DNA of 64,000 nucleotides from the NCBI GenBank assembly GCA_021775425.1, contig JAJFHX010000047.1, forward strand, positions 103,991 to 167,990, in the 5' to 3' direction. Shown piece by piece: positions 42,967 through 52,993 of the stretch. The notes below the pieces were generated by a model that worked only from the letters and a program-made list of their open reading frames with translations, had not been told where the DNA came from and did no database searches. The stretch comes from Hyphomicrobiales bacterium (lineage in GTDB: Bacteria > Pseudomonadota > Alphaproteobacteria > Rhizobiales > HXMU1428-3). Position 1 is the stretch's first letter; every line of letters starts with the position of its first letter. Position numbers and translations under genes: made by a program.

Positions 42967-43899
42967 ATGAGAACTAAAATCTGGAGAGTTCTGTTTTTGC
43001 TTCTGGCAATTGGTCTGGTGTTTTTTTACTGGCTCACCCTGCCACAAAAGATCAGCGCTGAAGATGTACCTGCTGATTATCAGGCTGACCTGAAAAATGG
43101 TGAACGTTTGTTCTGGGCGGGCGGGTGTGCTTCCTGCCATGCTGTGCCAGGTGCGAAGGGTGACGCGAAGCTGATACTTGCCGGTGGTGCGCCTTTAATA
43201 ACTCCATTTGGCACATTTGTTGTTCCCAATATCAGCCCTGATACTGAGGTCGGGATTGGCGGCTGGAGCAATGTTGATTTTATCAATGCGATGGTAAGAG
43301 GAGTATCGCCTAAAGGTGAGCATTATTACCCGGCATTTCCTTATACCAATTATCAGCGTATGCCTTATGAAGATCTGATTGATCTTAAAGCATATCTTGA
43401 TAGCCTGCCAAAAAGCAGCCACCAGCCAGTGGGGCATAAATTAGGGTTTCCTTTTAATATCCGGCAAGGGCTTGGGCTCTGGAAGAAATTATATCTTGAT
43501 GGCAAGACGCTGAGCCGCGCTGAGACCAGAGCGGATAAGCTTTCTGTTGGACGATATCTGGTTGAAGGGCCAGGGCATTGTGCAGCTTGCCATTCACCGC
43601 GCAATCTGATCGGCGGGGAAATTGCGGATGCGCGGTATTCAGGCGCTACTGAACTTGAGCAACAGCCGGGGAAAAAAACGGGTAAGGTGCCAAACATTAC
43701 CCCGCATGCTGACGGCATTGGCAGCTGGAGTGAGAAGGACATTGCTTACGCTTTAGAAACCGGGCTTGACCCTGATTTTGACAGCTTTGGCGGGTCGATG
43801 GTTTCGGTTCAGGAAAATATGGCCAAACTAACCGCTGCTGACCGGGAAGCCATCGCGGCTTATTTAAAGTCACTGCCGGCTGTTCCTTCATCTAAGTAA
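42967..43899 (+). CDS. membrane-anchored di-haem cytochrome c
   Basis: A 310-residue protein with an N-terminal membrane anchor (VLFLLLAIGLVFFYWLTL) and two class-I haem motifs, GCASCHAVPGAKGD and HCAACHSPRNLIGG, each with a later axial Met candidate (YPAFPYTNYQRMPYEDL and GSMVSVQENMAKL). This architecture matches the cytochrome subunits of periplasmic dehydrogenases such as aldehyde or gluconate dehydrogenases. Whether it serves the Tat-exported molybdenum hydroxylase at 13.8 kb is unknown but plausible. Confidence 0.9.
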   Translation: MRTKIWRVLFLLLAIGLVFFYWLTLPQKISAEDVPADYQADLKNGERLFWAGGCASCHAVPGAKGDAKLILAGGAPLITPFGTFVVPNISPDTEVGIGGWSNVDFINAMVRGVSPKGEHYYPAFPYTNYQRMPYEDLIDLKAYLDSLPKSSHQPVGHKLGFPFNIRQGLGLWKKLYLDGKTLSRAETRADKLSVGRYLVEGPGHCAACHSPRNLIGGEIADARYSGATELEQQPGKKTGKVPNITPHADGIGSWSEKDIAYALETGLDPDFDSFGGSMVSVQENMAKLTAADREAIAAYLKSLPAVPSSK

Positions 43900-43986
43900 A
43901 CGGGCCAGAATGCCGAAAGGCGGCGTTAACGCATAAGCGTGCGATTTGTTCCTTAACTAAATGTTTTTATTTTTCTTTTCCTTTGC

Positions 43987-44011
43987 GGAACCAATTTCAA
44001 TTCGGGTTGTT
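43987..44011 (+). promoter_or_regulatory. EcfG-type promoter, GGAAC-N16-TGTT
   Basis: GGAAC at 43987-43991, 16 bp, TGTT at 44008-44011 (or GTT with 17 bp). It serves the second PRC-barrel gene. Confidence 0.7.
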
Positions 44012-44070
44012 ATCCCCCCGAGAGGCGATCATGTTTTGTGATTGCCAGCGAAATTATTGAGGAAAATAAA

Positions 44071-44622
44071 ATGACACGTTTTAAGCATATTGCATCAACT
44101 TCAGTTGCTTTGGTTTCTGCTGCCATGATGGGTTTTGCTACCCCCTCTTTTGCAGAAAACACAATGACTAAAGTTGAATTTGTTCAAAATCAAAAAGGGC
44201 AGGAAATTCTTGCCAGTAACCTGATTGGTGAAGATGTTGTCAATTTCCAGAACGAAACCATTGGTGACATTAACGACCTTGTTTTGAATGATGAATATAA
44301 AACAGGTGCGATCGTTATTGGTGTTGGTGGCTTTTTAGGACTGGCTGAAAAAGATGTGGCTGTTCCCTTGAGCGACCTGAAAATTACCAGAGCTGAAGAT
44401 GGTTACCGTATTGAGGTGGCTGCGACCAAGGCGATCCTTGAAGCTGCACCAGAATATAAAACTGTTGATGATATGAAGGGCGGCGTGACGAAAAAGATCC
44501 AGAAGAAGATGTCTGAAGCTGGTGAGACAATTAAAGACGCTGCCAAGAAGACAACTGAAAAGGCTAAAGAGACGTATTCTGATGTCAAGAAAAGTATGAC
44601 TGACGAAACGCCTAAAAAATAA
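44071..44622 (+). CDS. exported PRC-barrel protein (second copy)
   Basis: A 183-residue protein with a signal peptide (VALVSAAMMGFATPSFA), a PRC-barrel (ETIGDINDLVLNDEY, GVGGFLGLAEKDVAVPLSDL) that is closely similar to the one at 34117, and a Lys/Glu/Thr-rich helical tail (KKTTEKAKETYSDVKKS) like late-embryogenesis or CsbD-like stress proteins. GAGGAAAAT precedes the ATG at 44071. An EcfG-type promoter lies upstream. Confidence 0.87.
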   Translation: MTRFKHIASTSVALVSAAMMGFATPSFAENTMTKVEFVQNQKGQEILASNLIGEDVVNFQNETIGDINDLVLNDEYKTGAIVIGVGGFLGLAEKDVAVPLSDLKITRAEDGYRIEVAATKAILEAAPEYKTVDDMKGGVTKKIQKKMSEAGETIKDAAKKTTEKAKETYSDVKKSMTDETPKK

Positions 44623-44673
44623 CTGATTAATAACGATATGGGCTTTGCCCATCTGAGTTATTTTCAAAAGGAA

Positions 44674-44702
44674 GGAGTGGCAATGATTGCCACTCCTTTT
44701 TT
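44674..44702 (+). terminator. rho-independent terminator
   Basis: GGAGTGGCAA (44674-44683), loop TGA, TTGCCACTCC (44687-44696), then TTTTTT. A strong hairpin between convergent genes. Confidence 0.93.
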
Positions 44703-44726
44703 ATATCTAACGAGAACTTTTTCAGA

Positions 44727-47228
44727 TCAGATGGCTCTTAACTGACGGATTGGCCGACCGGGAGCCAATGCTTCTGCCGCGCGGATAATGCTGTTTGCAC
44801 TTATCCCGTGATGTTTATAAAGATCATCAATCGTGCCTGTCTGGCCGAAATGTTCCACACCAAGCGATCTGGTTTTATGACCATATACTGAGCCAAGCCA
44901 TGCGAGGGTGGCGGGGTGGCCATCCATCACAGTGATGAGGCTGCAATTGGAAGGAACATCAGCCATTAAAGTTTCTATGTGTGAAACGATCTGACGGTGG
45001 CCTTGATACCCGGCACGATCTCTGTTGCACTCTCTGGCACGGCTGGCAGCAGTCCATCCGGCGTTCAGCCTGTCTGCTGAGGTGATGGCCAGAAGGCCGA
45101 TGTCGCGTCTTTCTTCTCCCATCATGCCGACGGCTTCAATCGCTTCTTTGGCTAACGCGCCTGTATAGGCAACGATGATTTCAGCGTTTGGGCCAGGTTT
45201 GCGCATCCAGTAGGCGCCGTTGATGATGTCTTCTTTCAGCTCCGGTGTCATTTGTCTGTGTGGTTGCTCGACAGGCCTTGTTGAAAGGCGCAGATAAACT
45301 GAGCCGCCTGAATTGTCTCGCTCCCAAATGGGGTTCGCCGTGTTCTGACTTCCTGTTTCTGAAGCTTTGGTTTTGGCACCCGAATTTTCCCGCTGCATAT
45401 ATTCAAAACCAAACTGCATTATAACGGCCAGTTCATCAAGGAAGGCCGGCTCAAAACTCGCCAGTCCATCCTGTGCCATGCCGATCAATGGTGTGCCGAT
45501 TGATTGATGAGCGCCGCCTTCGGGGGCTAACGTTATGCCAGACGGTGTTGCCACAAGCATGAAGCGGGCATCCTGATAACAGGCATAGTTAAGCTGGTCA
45601 GCGCCGCGCATAATAAACGGATCATAAACCGTGCCGATGGGGAGCAAGCGCTCACCATTGATTGAATGACTGAGACCGAGGGCGCTGAGCATTAAAAACA
45701 GGTTGGATTCTGCGATACCCAGTTCCATATGCTGCCCCTCTGGTGAAAAATTCCAGTTAAAGGTTGAGGGAATTTTTTCAGCTTTAAAGGTATCTGCCAT
45801 ATGATCGCGGGCAAACAAGCCACGCCGGTTGACCCATGGGCCAAGATTGGTCGAGACGGTTACATCTGGCGCGGTGGTTACAATTCTTTGCGCAAGGCTG
45901 GTGTCTGATTTGGCCAGTTCGTGCAATATCTGGCCAAAGCCGTTCTGGGTCGAAATGAATTTACCTTTTGCATCGGGGAATGACAGTTCATCCGGCAAAT
46001 CTATTCTCTCAGCTTTTAGCTGGCGTGGTCCGCTTTTGTAAAACGAGGCGTTTTGTATGTAATTTTTTAATGCGTCTTCGCTCAGACCGCTGTTCTGTTT
46101 CACGCCTTCCCATTTATCCCACTCATGCCCTGGCCTGATGTTTAGAAGCTCTCGCATGGTTTCTATCTGGCTGGCTGTCATCAACCCGGCGTGATTGTCT
46201 TTATGGCCGGCCAGCGGCAAGCCCTTGCCTTTGATGGTGTAACACAGAAAAAGCGTTGGCCGGTCATGGGTGGAAGCTTTTTCAAAAGCCTCCAGCAATG
46301 ATGGCATATCATGACCACCAAGATTGCCCATCAGGGTTTCAAGCTCAGCATCAGTTCTTTTTTCGATAATATCAGTGACGTCTCCCTGATCTCCCAGTTC
46401 ATCAAGCAGACGTTTACGCCAGGCTTTTCCACCCTGAAAGGTCAATGCGGAATATAGCTGGTTGGGGCAGTTTTCGATCCATTCACGAAGCTGTTCGCCG
46501 CCGGGTTCAGCAAATGCCTGTTCTTGTAAGCGGCCATGACGCAGGACAACAACATCCCATCCGAAATTTTCAAACATCTGTTGAAATTTTTCCCACAGAC
46601 CTTCCCGCACCACCGCATCAAGTGACTGGCGGTTATAATCAACAACCCACCAGCAGTTTCGAAGTCCATATTTCCAGCCTTCGAGCAAGGCTTCATAGAT
46701 GTTGCCTTCATCCATTTCAGCGTCACCTAACAGGGAGACCATCCGCCCCATCGGTCTGTCTTTGGCCCAGCCGTGGGCTTTGATATAATCCTGAACCATT
46801 GAAGAGAACAGCGTCTGGGCAACTCCCAGGCCGACAGAGCCGGTTGAGAAATCAACATCGTCAGTATCTTTCGTTCGGGAGGGGTAACTTTGTGCGCCAT
46901 TAAACCCTCGAAAATTTTCCAGTTTTTCTCTGGTCTGATTGTCCGCCAGATATTGAATGGCATGAAACACAGGGGAAGCATGAGGTTTCACGGCGACGCG
47001 GTCTACTGGCTTCAGAACTTTGAAATATAACGCGGCCATGATGGTGGCGAGCGACGCTGAAGAGGCCTGATGCCCCCCAACTTTAACATCGCTTAACTCA
47101 CTGTTGCGATTGTGATTGGCGTTATGGATCATCCATGACGAAATCCAGAGGATGCGCCGCTCCAGCTCGCTCAGTATTCTGATCTCGCTACTTGTATTCT
47201 GTTCGTTGATCTGCCGCTTGTTGCTCAT
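44727..47228 (-). CDS. transketolase / pyruvate-dehydrogenase E1-like ThDP enzyme
   Basis: An 833-residue thiamine-diphosphate enzyme. The ThDP-binding motif is LLGDAEMDEGNIYEALLEG followed by WWVVDYNRQSLD; the first domain has GGHQASSASLATIMAALYF and HASPVFHAIQYL, and the second has the pyrimidine-binding MELGIAESNLFLMLSALG. It is larger than a standard transketolase and resembles homodimeric AceE or the large transketolases of alphaproteobacteria, so the precise substrate is uncertain. MSNKRQ at 47228 is chosen because AGGGA lies 5 nt upstream. The divergent Lrp-type gene is the likely regulator. Confidence 0.82.
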   Translation of the reverse strand: MSNKRQINEQNTSSEIRILSELERRILWISSWMIHNANHNRNSELSDVKVGGHQASSASLATIMAALYFKVLKPVDRVAVKPHASPVFHAIQYLADNQTREKLENFRGFNGAQSYPSRTKDTDDVDFSTGSVGLGVAQTLFSSMVQDYIKAHGWAKDRPMGRMVSLLGDAEMDEGNIYEALLEGWKYGLRNCWWVVDYNRQSLDAVVREGLWEKFQQMFENFGWDVVVLRHGRLQEQAFAEPGGEQLREWIENCPNQLYSALTFQGGKAWRKRLLDELGDQGDVTDIIEKRTDAELETLMGNLGGHDMPSLLEAFEKASTHDRPTLFLCYTIKGKGLPLAGHKDNHAGLMTASQIETMRELLNIRPGHEWDKWEGVKQNSGLSEDALKNYIQNASFYKSGPRQLKAERIDLPDELSFPDAKGKFISTQNGFGQILHELAKSDTSLAQRIVTTAPDVTVSTNLGPWVNRRGLFARDHMADTFKAEKIPSTFNWNFSPEGQHMELGIAESNLFLMLSALGLSHSINGERLLPIGTVYDPFIMRGADQLNYACYQDARFMLVATPSGITLAPEGGAHQSIGTPLIGMAQDGLASFEPAFLDELAVIMQFGFEYMQRENSGAKTKASETGSQNTANPIWERDNSGGSVYLRLSTRPVEQPHRQMTPELKEDIINGAYWMRKPGPNAEIIVAYTGALAKEAIEAVGMMGEERRDIGLLAITSADRLNAGWTAASRARECNRDRAGYQGHRQIVSHIETLMADVPSNCSLITVMDGHPATLAWLGSVYGHKTRSLGVEHFGQTGTIDDLYKHHGISANSIIRAAEALAPGRPIRQLRAI

Positions 47229-47356
47229 GGTTTCCCTGGCTTTCTGAATAATCATTTCCTTCTGATAATTATAAAAATATTTTGCTGGTATGTCCTTGCA
47301 AAGAAGAAGGGTTGCAGCGTATATATTAGTGATTATAACTAAAATTAAGCAATTTA

Positions 47357-47827
47357 ATGAAAAATACCGTTAAACTTGATGAAATAGATAACAAAATCCT
47401 GCGCGAGCTGCATGATGATGCCCGCCTGACACTACAGCAATTAAGTGAGCGGGTCGGGCTGAGTGCCTCGCCCTGTTCGCGGCGGGTGCGGATGCTTGAA
47501 GAGCAAGGTGTGATCACGGGCTATAGTGCGCTGATTGATGAGGCCAGTCTTGGCTTTCATATTTCTGCTTTTATATCTGTGCGGCTCGATAAACAGGTTG
47601 ATGATGCGCTGCAGACATTTGAAGCGGCGATTGAAAATTACCCTGAGGTGGTGGATTGCTGGCTGATGACCGGCAACCGGGATTATCTGATGCGTGTGGC
47701 GACACGTGACCTGCTTGGCTTTGAGGAATTTATGACCGGGCGTTTGACAAAAATTCCGGGGGTCGCTTCCATTGAGAGTTCAATTCCACTGCGGCGGGTG
47801 AAAGCGGGCATTTCCCGGCAAGCCTAA
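47357..47827 (+). CDS. Lrp/AsnC family regulator
   Basis: A 156-residue regulator. Helix-turn-helix in LDEIDNKILRELHDDARLTLQQLSERVG and SASPCSRRVRMLEEQGVI (both seen in part), and an RAM/AsnC effector domain with VVDCWLMTGNRDYLMRV. Divergent from the ThDP enzyme with about 130 bp between starts, so it probably controls that gene in response to an amino acid or 2-oxo acid. Confidence 0.92.
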   Translation: MKNTVKLDEIDNKILRELHDDARLTLQQLSERVGLSASPCSRRVRMLEEQGVITGYSALIDEASLGFHISAFISVRLDKQVDDALQTFEAAIENYPEVVDCWLMTGNRDYLMRVATRDLLGFEEFMTGRLTKIPGVASIESSIPLRRVKAGISRQA

Positions 47828-47844
47828 TAAAGAGAGACTTAAGA

Positions 47845-48315
47845 ATGGAGAAACAACACAAGCGCTTTCTACTGATGATGTCAGCGATTGTGCCTTTGTC
47901 CATGTTAACGGTTTTCATTCTGGTGCTTGAATACTATCCTGAACACTGGCAACCGGTTGAGGCTGAAATTCAGACAAGCAAAATTGTTTCAACACGGCCC
48001 GGGACACTGCAATGGTCACTTATGGCAAATGTTAGCTATCTTGTTGACGGAAAAACCTATACCCGCAAGAGGCTGGAAGTGTTTCGGGATTCTGAGCAAG
48101 ACGTAACAGTCAAAGAACAGGCCAGTTGGCCTGCGGGGCGCAAATTGCAGATCTATTATAACCCTTTTGCCCCGCAATCAGTTTCTCTGGTTGCTGATGG
48201 TGGGCGTGAAGCGTTTGCCGTGATGTCAGCAATCCTAACACCGCTGGGACTCGTGTTTTTATTGCTGCTTTACTTTGCTTTCATGCGGCCCGTTTCATCT
48301 GATAGCTCTACCTGA
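47845..48315 (+). CDS. DUF3592 membrane protein
   Basis: A 156-residue protein with two TM helices (LLMMSAIVPLSMLTVFILVL and AVMSAILTPLGLVFLLLLYF) flanking an extracytoplasmic beta region containing ANVSYLVDGKTYTRKRLEV and LQIYYNPFAPQSVSL, as in DUF3592. It follows the Lrp-type gene by 17 bp and is probably co-transcribed. Function unknown. Confidence 0.82.
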   Translation: MEKQHKRFLLMMSAIVPLSMLTVFILVLEYYPEHWQPVEAEIQTSKIVSTRPGTLQWSLMANVSYLVDGKTYTRKRLEVFRDSEQDVTVKEQASWPAGRKLQIYYNPFAPQSVSLVADGGREAFAVMSAILTPLGLVFLLLLYFAFMRPVSSDSST

Positions 48316-48332
48316 ATTATTCAACTTTTTAC

Positions 48333-48358
48333 TGGTCGCTGTTTCTGCGACCAATTTT
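48333..48358. terminator. hairpin between convergent genes
   Basis: TGGTCGC (48333-48339), loop TGTTTCT, GCGACCA (48347-48353), then ATTTT on the plus strand. The short T-tract makes it a modest terminator; it lies directly before the convergent stop at 48357. Confidence 0.7.
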
Positions 48359-49244
48359 AAGTCAGATATTTTTTGAAGTGGTCTAGTGTGCGCTGCCAGG
48401 CCAGTTCGGCTTTTTCCTGATCATAGCGGGGGGTGGAATCATTATGAAACCCGTGATTGGCGCCTTCATAAATATAGGCCTGATAATTTTTGCCATGCTT
48501 TTTCAATGCGGCTTCATATTCTGGCCAGGCTTCATTGATGCGTTTATCCAGCTCGCCAAAATGCAATAATAATGGTGCTTTGATTTTCGGCACATCTTCC
48601 GCTTTTGCCATGCGTCCATAAAACGGAACGGATGCATTTAGCTCAGGGTAAGCCACGGCAAGGGCATTGCAAACGCCGCCGCCATAACAAAAACCAACAC
48701 TGCCGACTTTGCCGGTGCTGTCTTTTCTATTGGCGAGATGTTCATAGCCTGCGAAAAAGTCATTCATCAGTTTTACACCATCCACCGTTCTTTGCAGGGC
48801 TTTGCCTTGTTCGTCATTGCCCGGATAGCCACCAACAGATGTCAGGCCGTCTGGTGCAAGGGCCATATAGCCCGCTTTGGCGACACGTCTCGCGACATCT
48901 TTGATGTATGGATTTAGTCCGCGGTTTTCATGGATGACAAGAACAGCGGGTAATTTGGCTTCAGCTTTTGCCGGCTTAACCAGATAGCCTTTTACATCCC
49001 CTGTGCCATTTGGTGAGGCATAGGTGATGTATTCAGGTTTGATATCGGGGTCATTAAACGAGACCTGTTCAGCAAGAGCATAGTTTGGTTTTAAGATTTC
49101 AAGCAATGCGACTGCGGTAAGACCACCAACGGCGTATTTGCTTGCCTCATTGAGAAATTCCCGTTTGCTGAGTTTGCCGTGGGCATAAAAATCATAAAGA
49201 TCCAATAAGCCCTGATCAAAGTCTTTTGCTGTCATTCTGGTCAT
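48357..49244 (-). CDS. dienelactone hydrolase family protein
   Basis: A 295-residue alpha/beta hydrolase (YghX-like). The nucleophile is Cys in [13 protein letters not shown], the acid Asp probably in [12 protein letters not shown], and the His in [12 protein letters not shown] helical N-terminal region with [26 protein letters not shown] looks like a variant twin-arginine or anchor segment but lacks the RR pair, so export is doubtful. GGGGAG precedes the ATG. The substrate is unknown. Confidence 0.88.
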   Translation of the reverse strand: MTRMTAKDFDQGLLDLYDFYAHGKLSKREFLNEASKYAVGGLTAVALLEILKPNYALAEQVSFNDPDIKPEYITYASPNGTGDVKGYLVKPAKAEAKLPAVLVIHENRGLNPYIKDVARRVAKAGYMALAPDGLTSVGGYPGNDEQGKALQRTVDGVKLMNDFFAGYEHLANRKDSTGKVGSVGFCYGGGVCNALAVAYPELNASVPFYGRMAKAEDVPKIKAPLLLHFGELDKRINEAWPEYEAALKKHGKNYQAYIYEGANHGFHNDSTPRYDQEKAELAWQRTLDHFKKYLT

Positions 49245-49360
49245 GGAATGCTCCCCTGCTGATTTTCATATTATCGGGGAGAATAAATCAGGAATTGGGC
49301 AGAATTAGTGTGGGCTATCCCGAAACCTGCACGTTAAAAACCAGAGGCAGTTAAGGATGC

Positions 49361-50392
49361 TTATTTTGTAATGTCCTGAAGTTTGACGGGTGAGTAGCGC
49401 CCGCCTTCAGGTAATGGCATATCGAGCTTTGAATAAACTGAGGCAAGATCATTTATTTCTTTTACGGTTTCAGCAATTTCCGCAGCGGCCATTTGCTCCA
49501 GCATTGAATTTCTATCTTCAATGGCTTCCACCTCAAGCGGCGTTAACGGGCGCTCAGCTATAGCTTCATTCCAATGGCTCAGATAGACAACTGGATTAGT
49601 GCCTTGCTTCAAAGTGCTTACATCAGCGTCAATCAACGCGATGCGACCTTCTGCATTTACCGGAGTGCCGCCTTTATATTTACCGCTGAACAAATGAACA
49701 TTCTGGCCTTTCAAGCCCTTCACATTTGTGCCAGGTGCGATTGGGGTTAACTCAAAGGTTTTGTTAAATCCACCAGAAGACAACAGGCCAAGAGCTGCGG
49801 CACCGGTTGATCTATATTCGGTTTTGGCAGTGCTAAAACCCCAGAATGTCAACAGTTCTTTGGGTAGTTTACCAGCTTGTAAATTAAGTGAAATTCTGGA
49901 AGGCGCATAGCCTGGCCGATGTTTCGTGTTTTTATCAGCAAGGGCAAAGATGCTATCTTTCAAGGGATTGTCATCATCGTGACGGTGAACGGTTTCTAAA
50001 ACCTCGCCAAGTATTTTAAATGAGCCGTCTTCTACATTGTCTATCCGGCACCAGGGTGATGGTGAACCTTCAGGATGAGGCGGCGCCCAGGAGCAGGCTT
50101 CCATTTGCAGGTAGGTGATAAACCCTTTACCGGTGACAGAGCCATCTTCATGGGCGGTGATTTTAGCTGAGAGACCGACAACCATCTGACCAACCGCATT
50201 TTCTGTCGCCTGCACTTTTATGGCACCGCTTAATACATAAGGGATGCCTTCAGCATTCGCTTTTTTAATGGGTATTAAACTGATTGCAGCCACCAGAAAA
50301 CAACCGATAAATATAAGATAGGAGGGCCTTTTTAAGTTTGATGTCAGATTGTTCACCTTCACCACTCCCATATGATTGTTACTTATGTTCAT
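49361..50392 (-). CDS. secreted protein of unknown family
   Basis: A protein of up to 343 residues with a hydrophobic signal region (YLIFIGCFLVAAISLIPI, then KKANAEG as a likely cleavage site). The mature part is beta-rich with repeated Gly/Ser stretches (AHEDGSVTGKGFITYLQMEA) and a helical C-terminus. No domain recognised. The ATG at 50392 lacks a good ribosome site; a GTG about 14 codons inside, preceded by GGGAGTGG, is an alternative start. Confidence 0.6.
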   Translation of the reverse strand: MNISNNHMGVVKVNNLTSNLKRPSYLIFIGCFLVAAISLIPIKKANAEGIPYVLSGAIKVQATENAVGQMVVGLSAKITAHEDGSVTGKGFITYLQMEACSWAPPHPEGSPSPWCRIDNVEDGSFKILGEVLETVHRHDDDNPLKDSIFALADKNTKHRPGYAPSRISLNLQAGKLPKELLTFWGFSTAKTEYRSTGAAALGLLSSGGFNKTFELTPIAPGTNVKGLKGQNVHLFSGKYKGGTPVNAEGRIALIDADVSTLKQGTNPVVYLSHWNEAIAERPLTPLEVEAIEDRNSMLEQMAAAEIAETVKEINDLASVYSKLDMPLPEGGRYSPVKLQDITK

Positions 50393-50503
50393 GCTTCAAG
50401 AGTAACAAAAAGCTTTTGGGAAAGATTTAAGTAGCAAGTTACAATTTGAATGAATTTCGACAGGGTTTATTAAGCATAAATTACAAGGGCATTTCTGTTT
50501 CTG

Positions 50504-51139
50504 CTACTTATCCTGTGCCAGGCGAATAACGATGCCACCCATAATGTCGTTTAATATGAAGTTCTTTTTTGGCGAGGATTTATGGTTGTTGTGGCAAGTT
50601 ACACAAGCTTCTGAAATTGCCCTGCTGGCATATATGGCTGTGAAATATTTTTTTCCGGCGATTTCTTCTGTGGTGTAAAAATTCTTACCTTCATTTTGGG
50701 CGATAAATTTAAAGCCCTTCAGCTCTGTTGGCGTGATGGGGATGTTGTTGGGGTTAATGGGCCATTCGGACAGCATCGAATATGAGTATTTATTGGTCAT
50801 ATTCGATACGGCCTCGGCGCCAAAGCGAAACATTTGTGCGGGCAGTGGCAGAGCTTTGTCTTTTTCATACTCTTCCGACGCTGAAATGACTTTGTCTTTA
50901 TTCACCAGCCTTGCGATAATTTTTTTGGAATACACACTGTGAAGAGCTGTCATTTGCAGGTGCAACATATCTGTCACTTCGCGCGGGGTGAAATCTTTCG
51001 CTGTGGCGGTCGATGAAATAGAAATGCTGATGCCCAAAAGCACAGCTGAAACAATTGCAGTTATGCTGTTTGGGGCATTAAAAGAAAAATCCTCTCTTTT
51101 AAAACCTGGCATTTCTTTCCCCATTGTTTTTGTCGCCAT
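50504..51139 (-). CDS. DUF3365 (Tll0287-like) haem-binding protein
   Basis: A 211-residue exported protein: hydrophobic segment SITAIVSAVLLGISISISST, then a DUF3365 domain with the c-type haem motif ACVTCHNNHKSS near residue 180. Such domains are periplasmic sensor or redox modules. Stand-alone here; role unknown. Confidence 0.82.
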   Translation of the reverse strand: MATKTMGKEMPGFKREDFSFNAPNSITAIVSAVLLGISISISSTATAKDFTPREVTDMLHLQMTALHSVYSKKIIARLVNKDKVISASEEYEKDKALPLPAQMFRFGAEAVSNMTNKYSYSMLSEWPINPNNIPITPTELKGFKFIAQNEGKNFYTTEEIAGKKYFTAIYASRAISEACVTCHNNHKSSPKKNFILNDIMGGIVIRLAQDK

Positions 51140-51227
51140 ACTAAATGGTTATGGGGTGCGGTCAAGTTTATAGATCAGTCCACACATGAATGTGACTGCT
51201 TTGAAAAAAGAGATTTTTTTTAAGCGG

Positions 51228-52922
51228 TTATTCTTCCCTTAGTTCTTTTTTCGAGAGCTTGCCGATCATTGTTTTGGGTAGCTCATCTCTGAATTCAATT
51301 TCGGCTGGCCATTCGATTTTGGAAAGTTTGGTTTTTATATGCTCCATTATGGCTTCGGATTTTTGCTCGCTGCCCTCTTTCATTTTGACATATGCTTTGG
51401 GCGCTTCACCGCGATATTCATCCGGTATACCGATGACGATGACTTCCTCGACATCAGGGAACGTGTAAATGGCTTCCTCAACCTGGCGGGGGTAGACATT
51501 ATATCCCGAACATAAAATCAGATCTTTCAGGCGATCGACGATGTAGATATATCCATCATTATCCATATAACCGACATCACCTGTGCGCAGATAGTCCCCC
51601 AAGAAGACATTTTCCGTTTCTTCCTTCTTGTTCCAATAGCCTTTCATCACCTGCGGGCCTTTGATGCAGATTTCCCCGCGTTCACCCAATGGCATTTCCT
51701 GTTCAGGGTCTTCAAGGGAGCGGATAGAGACGATGGTATTGGGGAAGGGAACGCCAATTGAACCTTCCCTGACTTCGGCACCGATGACATTGCAAGTTGC
51801 AACGGGTGACGTTTCAGAGAGGCCATAACCTTCAACCAGTTTGCAACCAGAAAGCAGCTCAAATTTTCTTTTCACATCAACCGGTAGCGGTGCGCCGCCA
51901 GAAATGCAGAACTTTAAACCAGAAAGATCAAATTTACTCAGCTTTGGAAAATTGATCATCGCTGTGTAAAGGGTTGGCACACCTGGCATTAGGGTCGGGC
52001 GTAATTTGTGAATGAGTTTCAAGCCTGACTTTAATTCAAATTTTGGAATGAGAATAATTTCCGCCGCGGCTGCAAGCCCATAATTCATGACAGTTGTCAT
52101 GGCAAAGACATGGAACAGCGGAAGGATGCCCATTATTTTTTCTTCGCCTTCAACCAAGCCGGGGGCCCACATTTTTTTCTGCAGGATGTTGTAGCTCAGA
52201 TTGGCGTGAGACAGCATGGCCCCTTTTGGTGTTCCTGTGGTGCCGCCGGTATATTGCAAAAGAGCCAGGTCTTCGACATTACTTTCAACAGGCTGGTATT
52301 TACCGTTATTTTTTCGCAGAGTTTTATAGTCAATGCATTTGTCAGCAACAGCTGAGCTTTGCCAGTTGGCCAGTTCTTTTTTCTTTATGGCTTTAAACAG
52401 AAATGACTTAACGGCTGGCAACAGTTTGGCAAAGGGGCATATGACAGCCTTTTTGAGCGTGCCAGACGCTGCAAGAGCTTCGACTTTTTCAAACAGGATT
52501 TGCAGATCAAGTGTGATCATCAGATCTGTCTGGCTGTCTTTGACCTGAAACTCCAGCTCCTCGACAGAATAGAGAGGATTAAAATTCACGACCACGCCGC
52601 CAATCTTCAGGATGGCATTATAAAAGATAATATAAGTCGGGGTGTTGGGGAGAAAGAGGCCGACTTTATCGCCTTTTTTAACACCCAGTTCCTGCAACCC
52701 TTTTGCAACCCGGTTTGTCTCTTTATGGATTTGTTTGTAGGTGAGGGTTTTGCCCAGAAAATAAGTGCAATTGTTGCGGGGGTATTTCTTCGCTGACTTT
52801 TCTAAAAATTCATGTACCAGACACGGGTTGATTTCTGCGTCCCAGTTTGTGCCTTCAGGGTATGATTTTAGCCAGGGGTACTCATGAGCTGATGTTTCAA
52901 TCGGTTCGTTTAACTGTTGCAT
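51228..52922 (-). CDS. fadD: long-chain fatty-acid CoA ligase
   Basis: A 564-residue acyl-CoA synthetase that activates fatty acids with ATP and CoA. AMP-binding motif LLQYTGGTTGTPKGAMLSH, later EGYGLSETSPVA, LRTGDVGYMDNDGY and the C-terminal FRDELPKTMIGKLSKKEL lysine motif are present. It is the third gene of the fadA-fadB-fadD row on the minus strand, 71 bp after fadB/J. GGGGAGAGG precedes the ATG. Confidence 0.93.
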   Translation of the reverse strand: MQQLNEPIETSAHEYPWLKSYPEGTNWDAEINPCLVHEFLEKSAKKYPRNNCTYFLGKTLTYKQIHKETNRVAKGLQELGVKKGDKVGLFLPNTPTYIIFYNAILKIGGVVVNFNPLYSVEELEFQVKDSQTDLMITLDLQILFEKVEALAASGTLKKAVICPFAKLLPAVKSFLFKAIKKKELANWQSSAVADKCIDYKTLRKNNGKYQPVESNVEDLALLQYTGGTTGTPKGAMLSHANLSYNILQKKMWAPGLVEGEEKIMGILPLFHVFAMTTVMNYGLAAAAEIILIPKFELKSGLKLIHKLRPTLMPGVPTLYTAMINFPKLSKFDLSGLKFCISGGAPLPVDVKRKFELLSGCKLVEGYGLSETSPVATCNVIGAEVREGSIGVPFPNTIVSIRSLEDPEQEMPLGERGEICIKGPQVMKGYWNKKEETENVFLGDYLRTGDVGYMDNDGYIYIVDRLKDLILCSGYNVYPRQVEEAIYTFPDVEEVIVIGIPDEYRGEAPKAYVKMKEGSEQKSEAIMEHIKTKLSKIEWPAEIEFRDELPKTMIGKLSKKELREE

Positions 52923-52993
52923 TTTTCCTCTCCCCAGAGTTTTTTAAAAATAAAGGCGCACCCCCTTTTTTGGTTGTGTGCCCTTGTCAGAAT

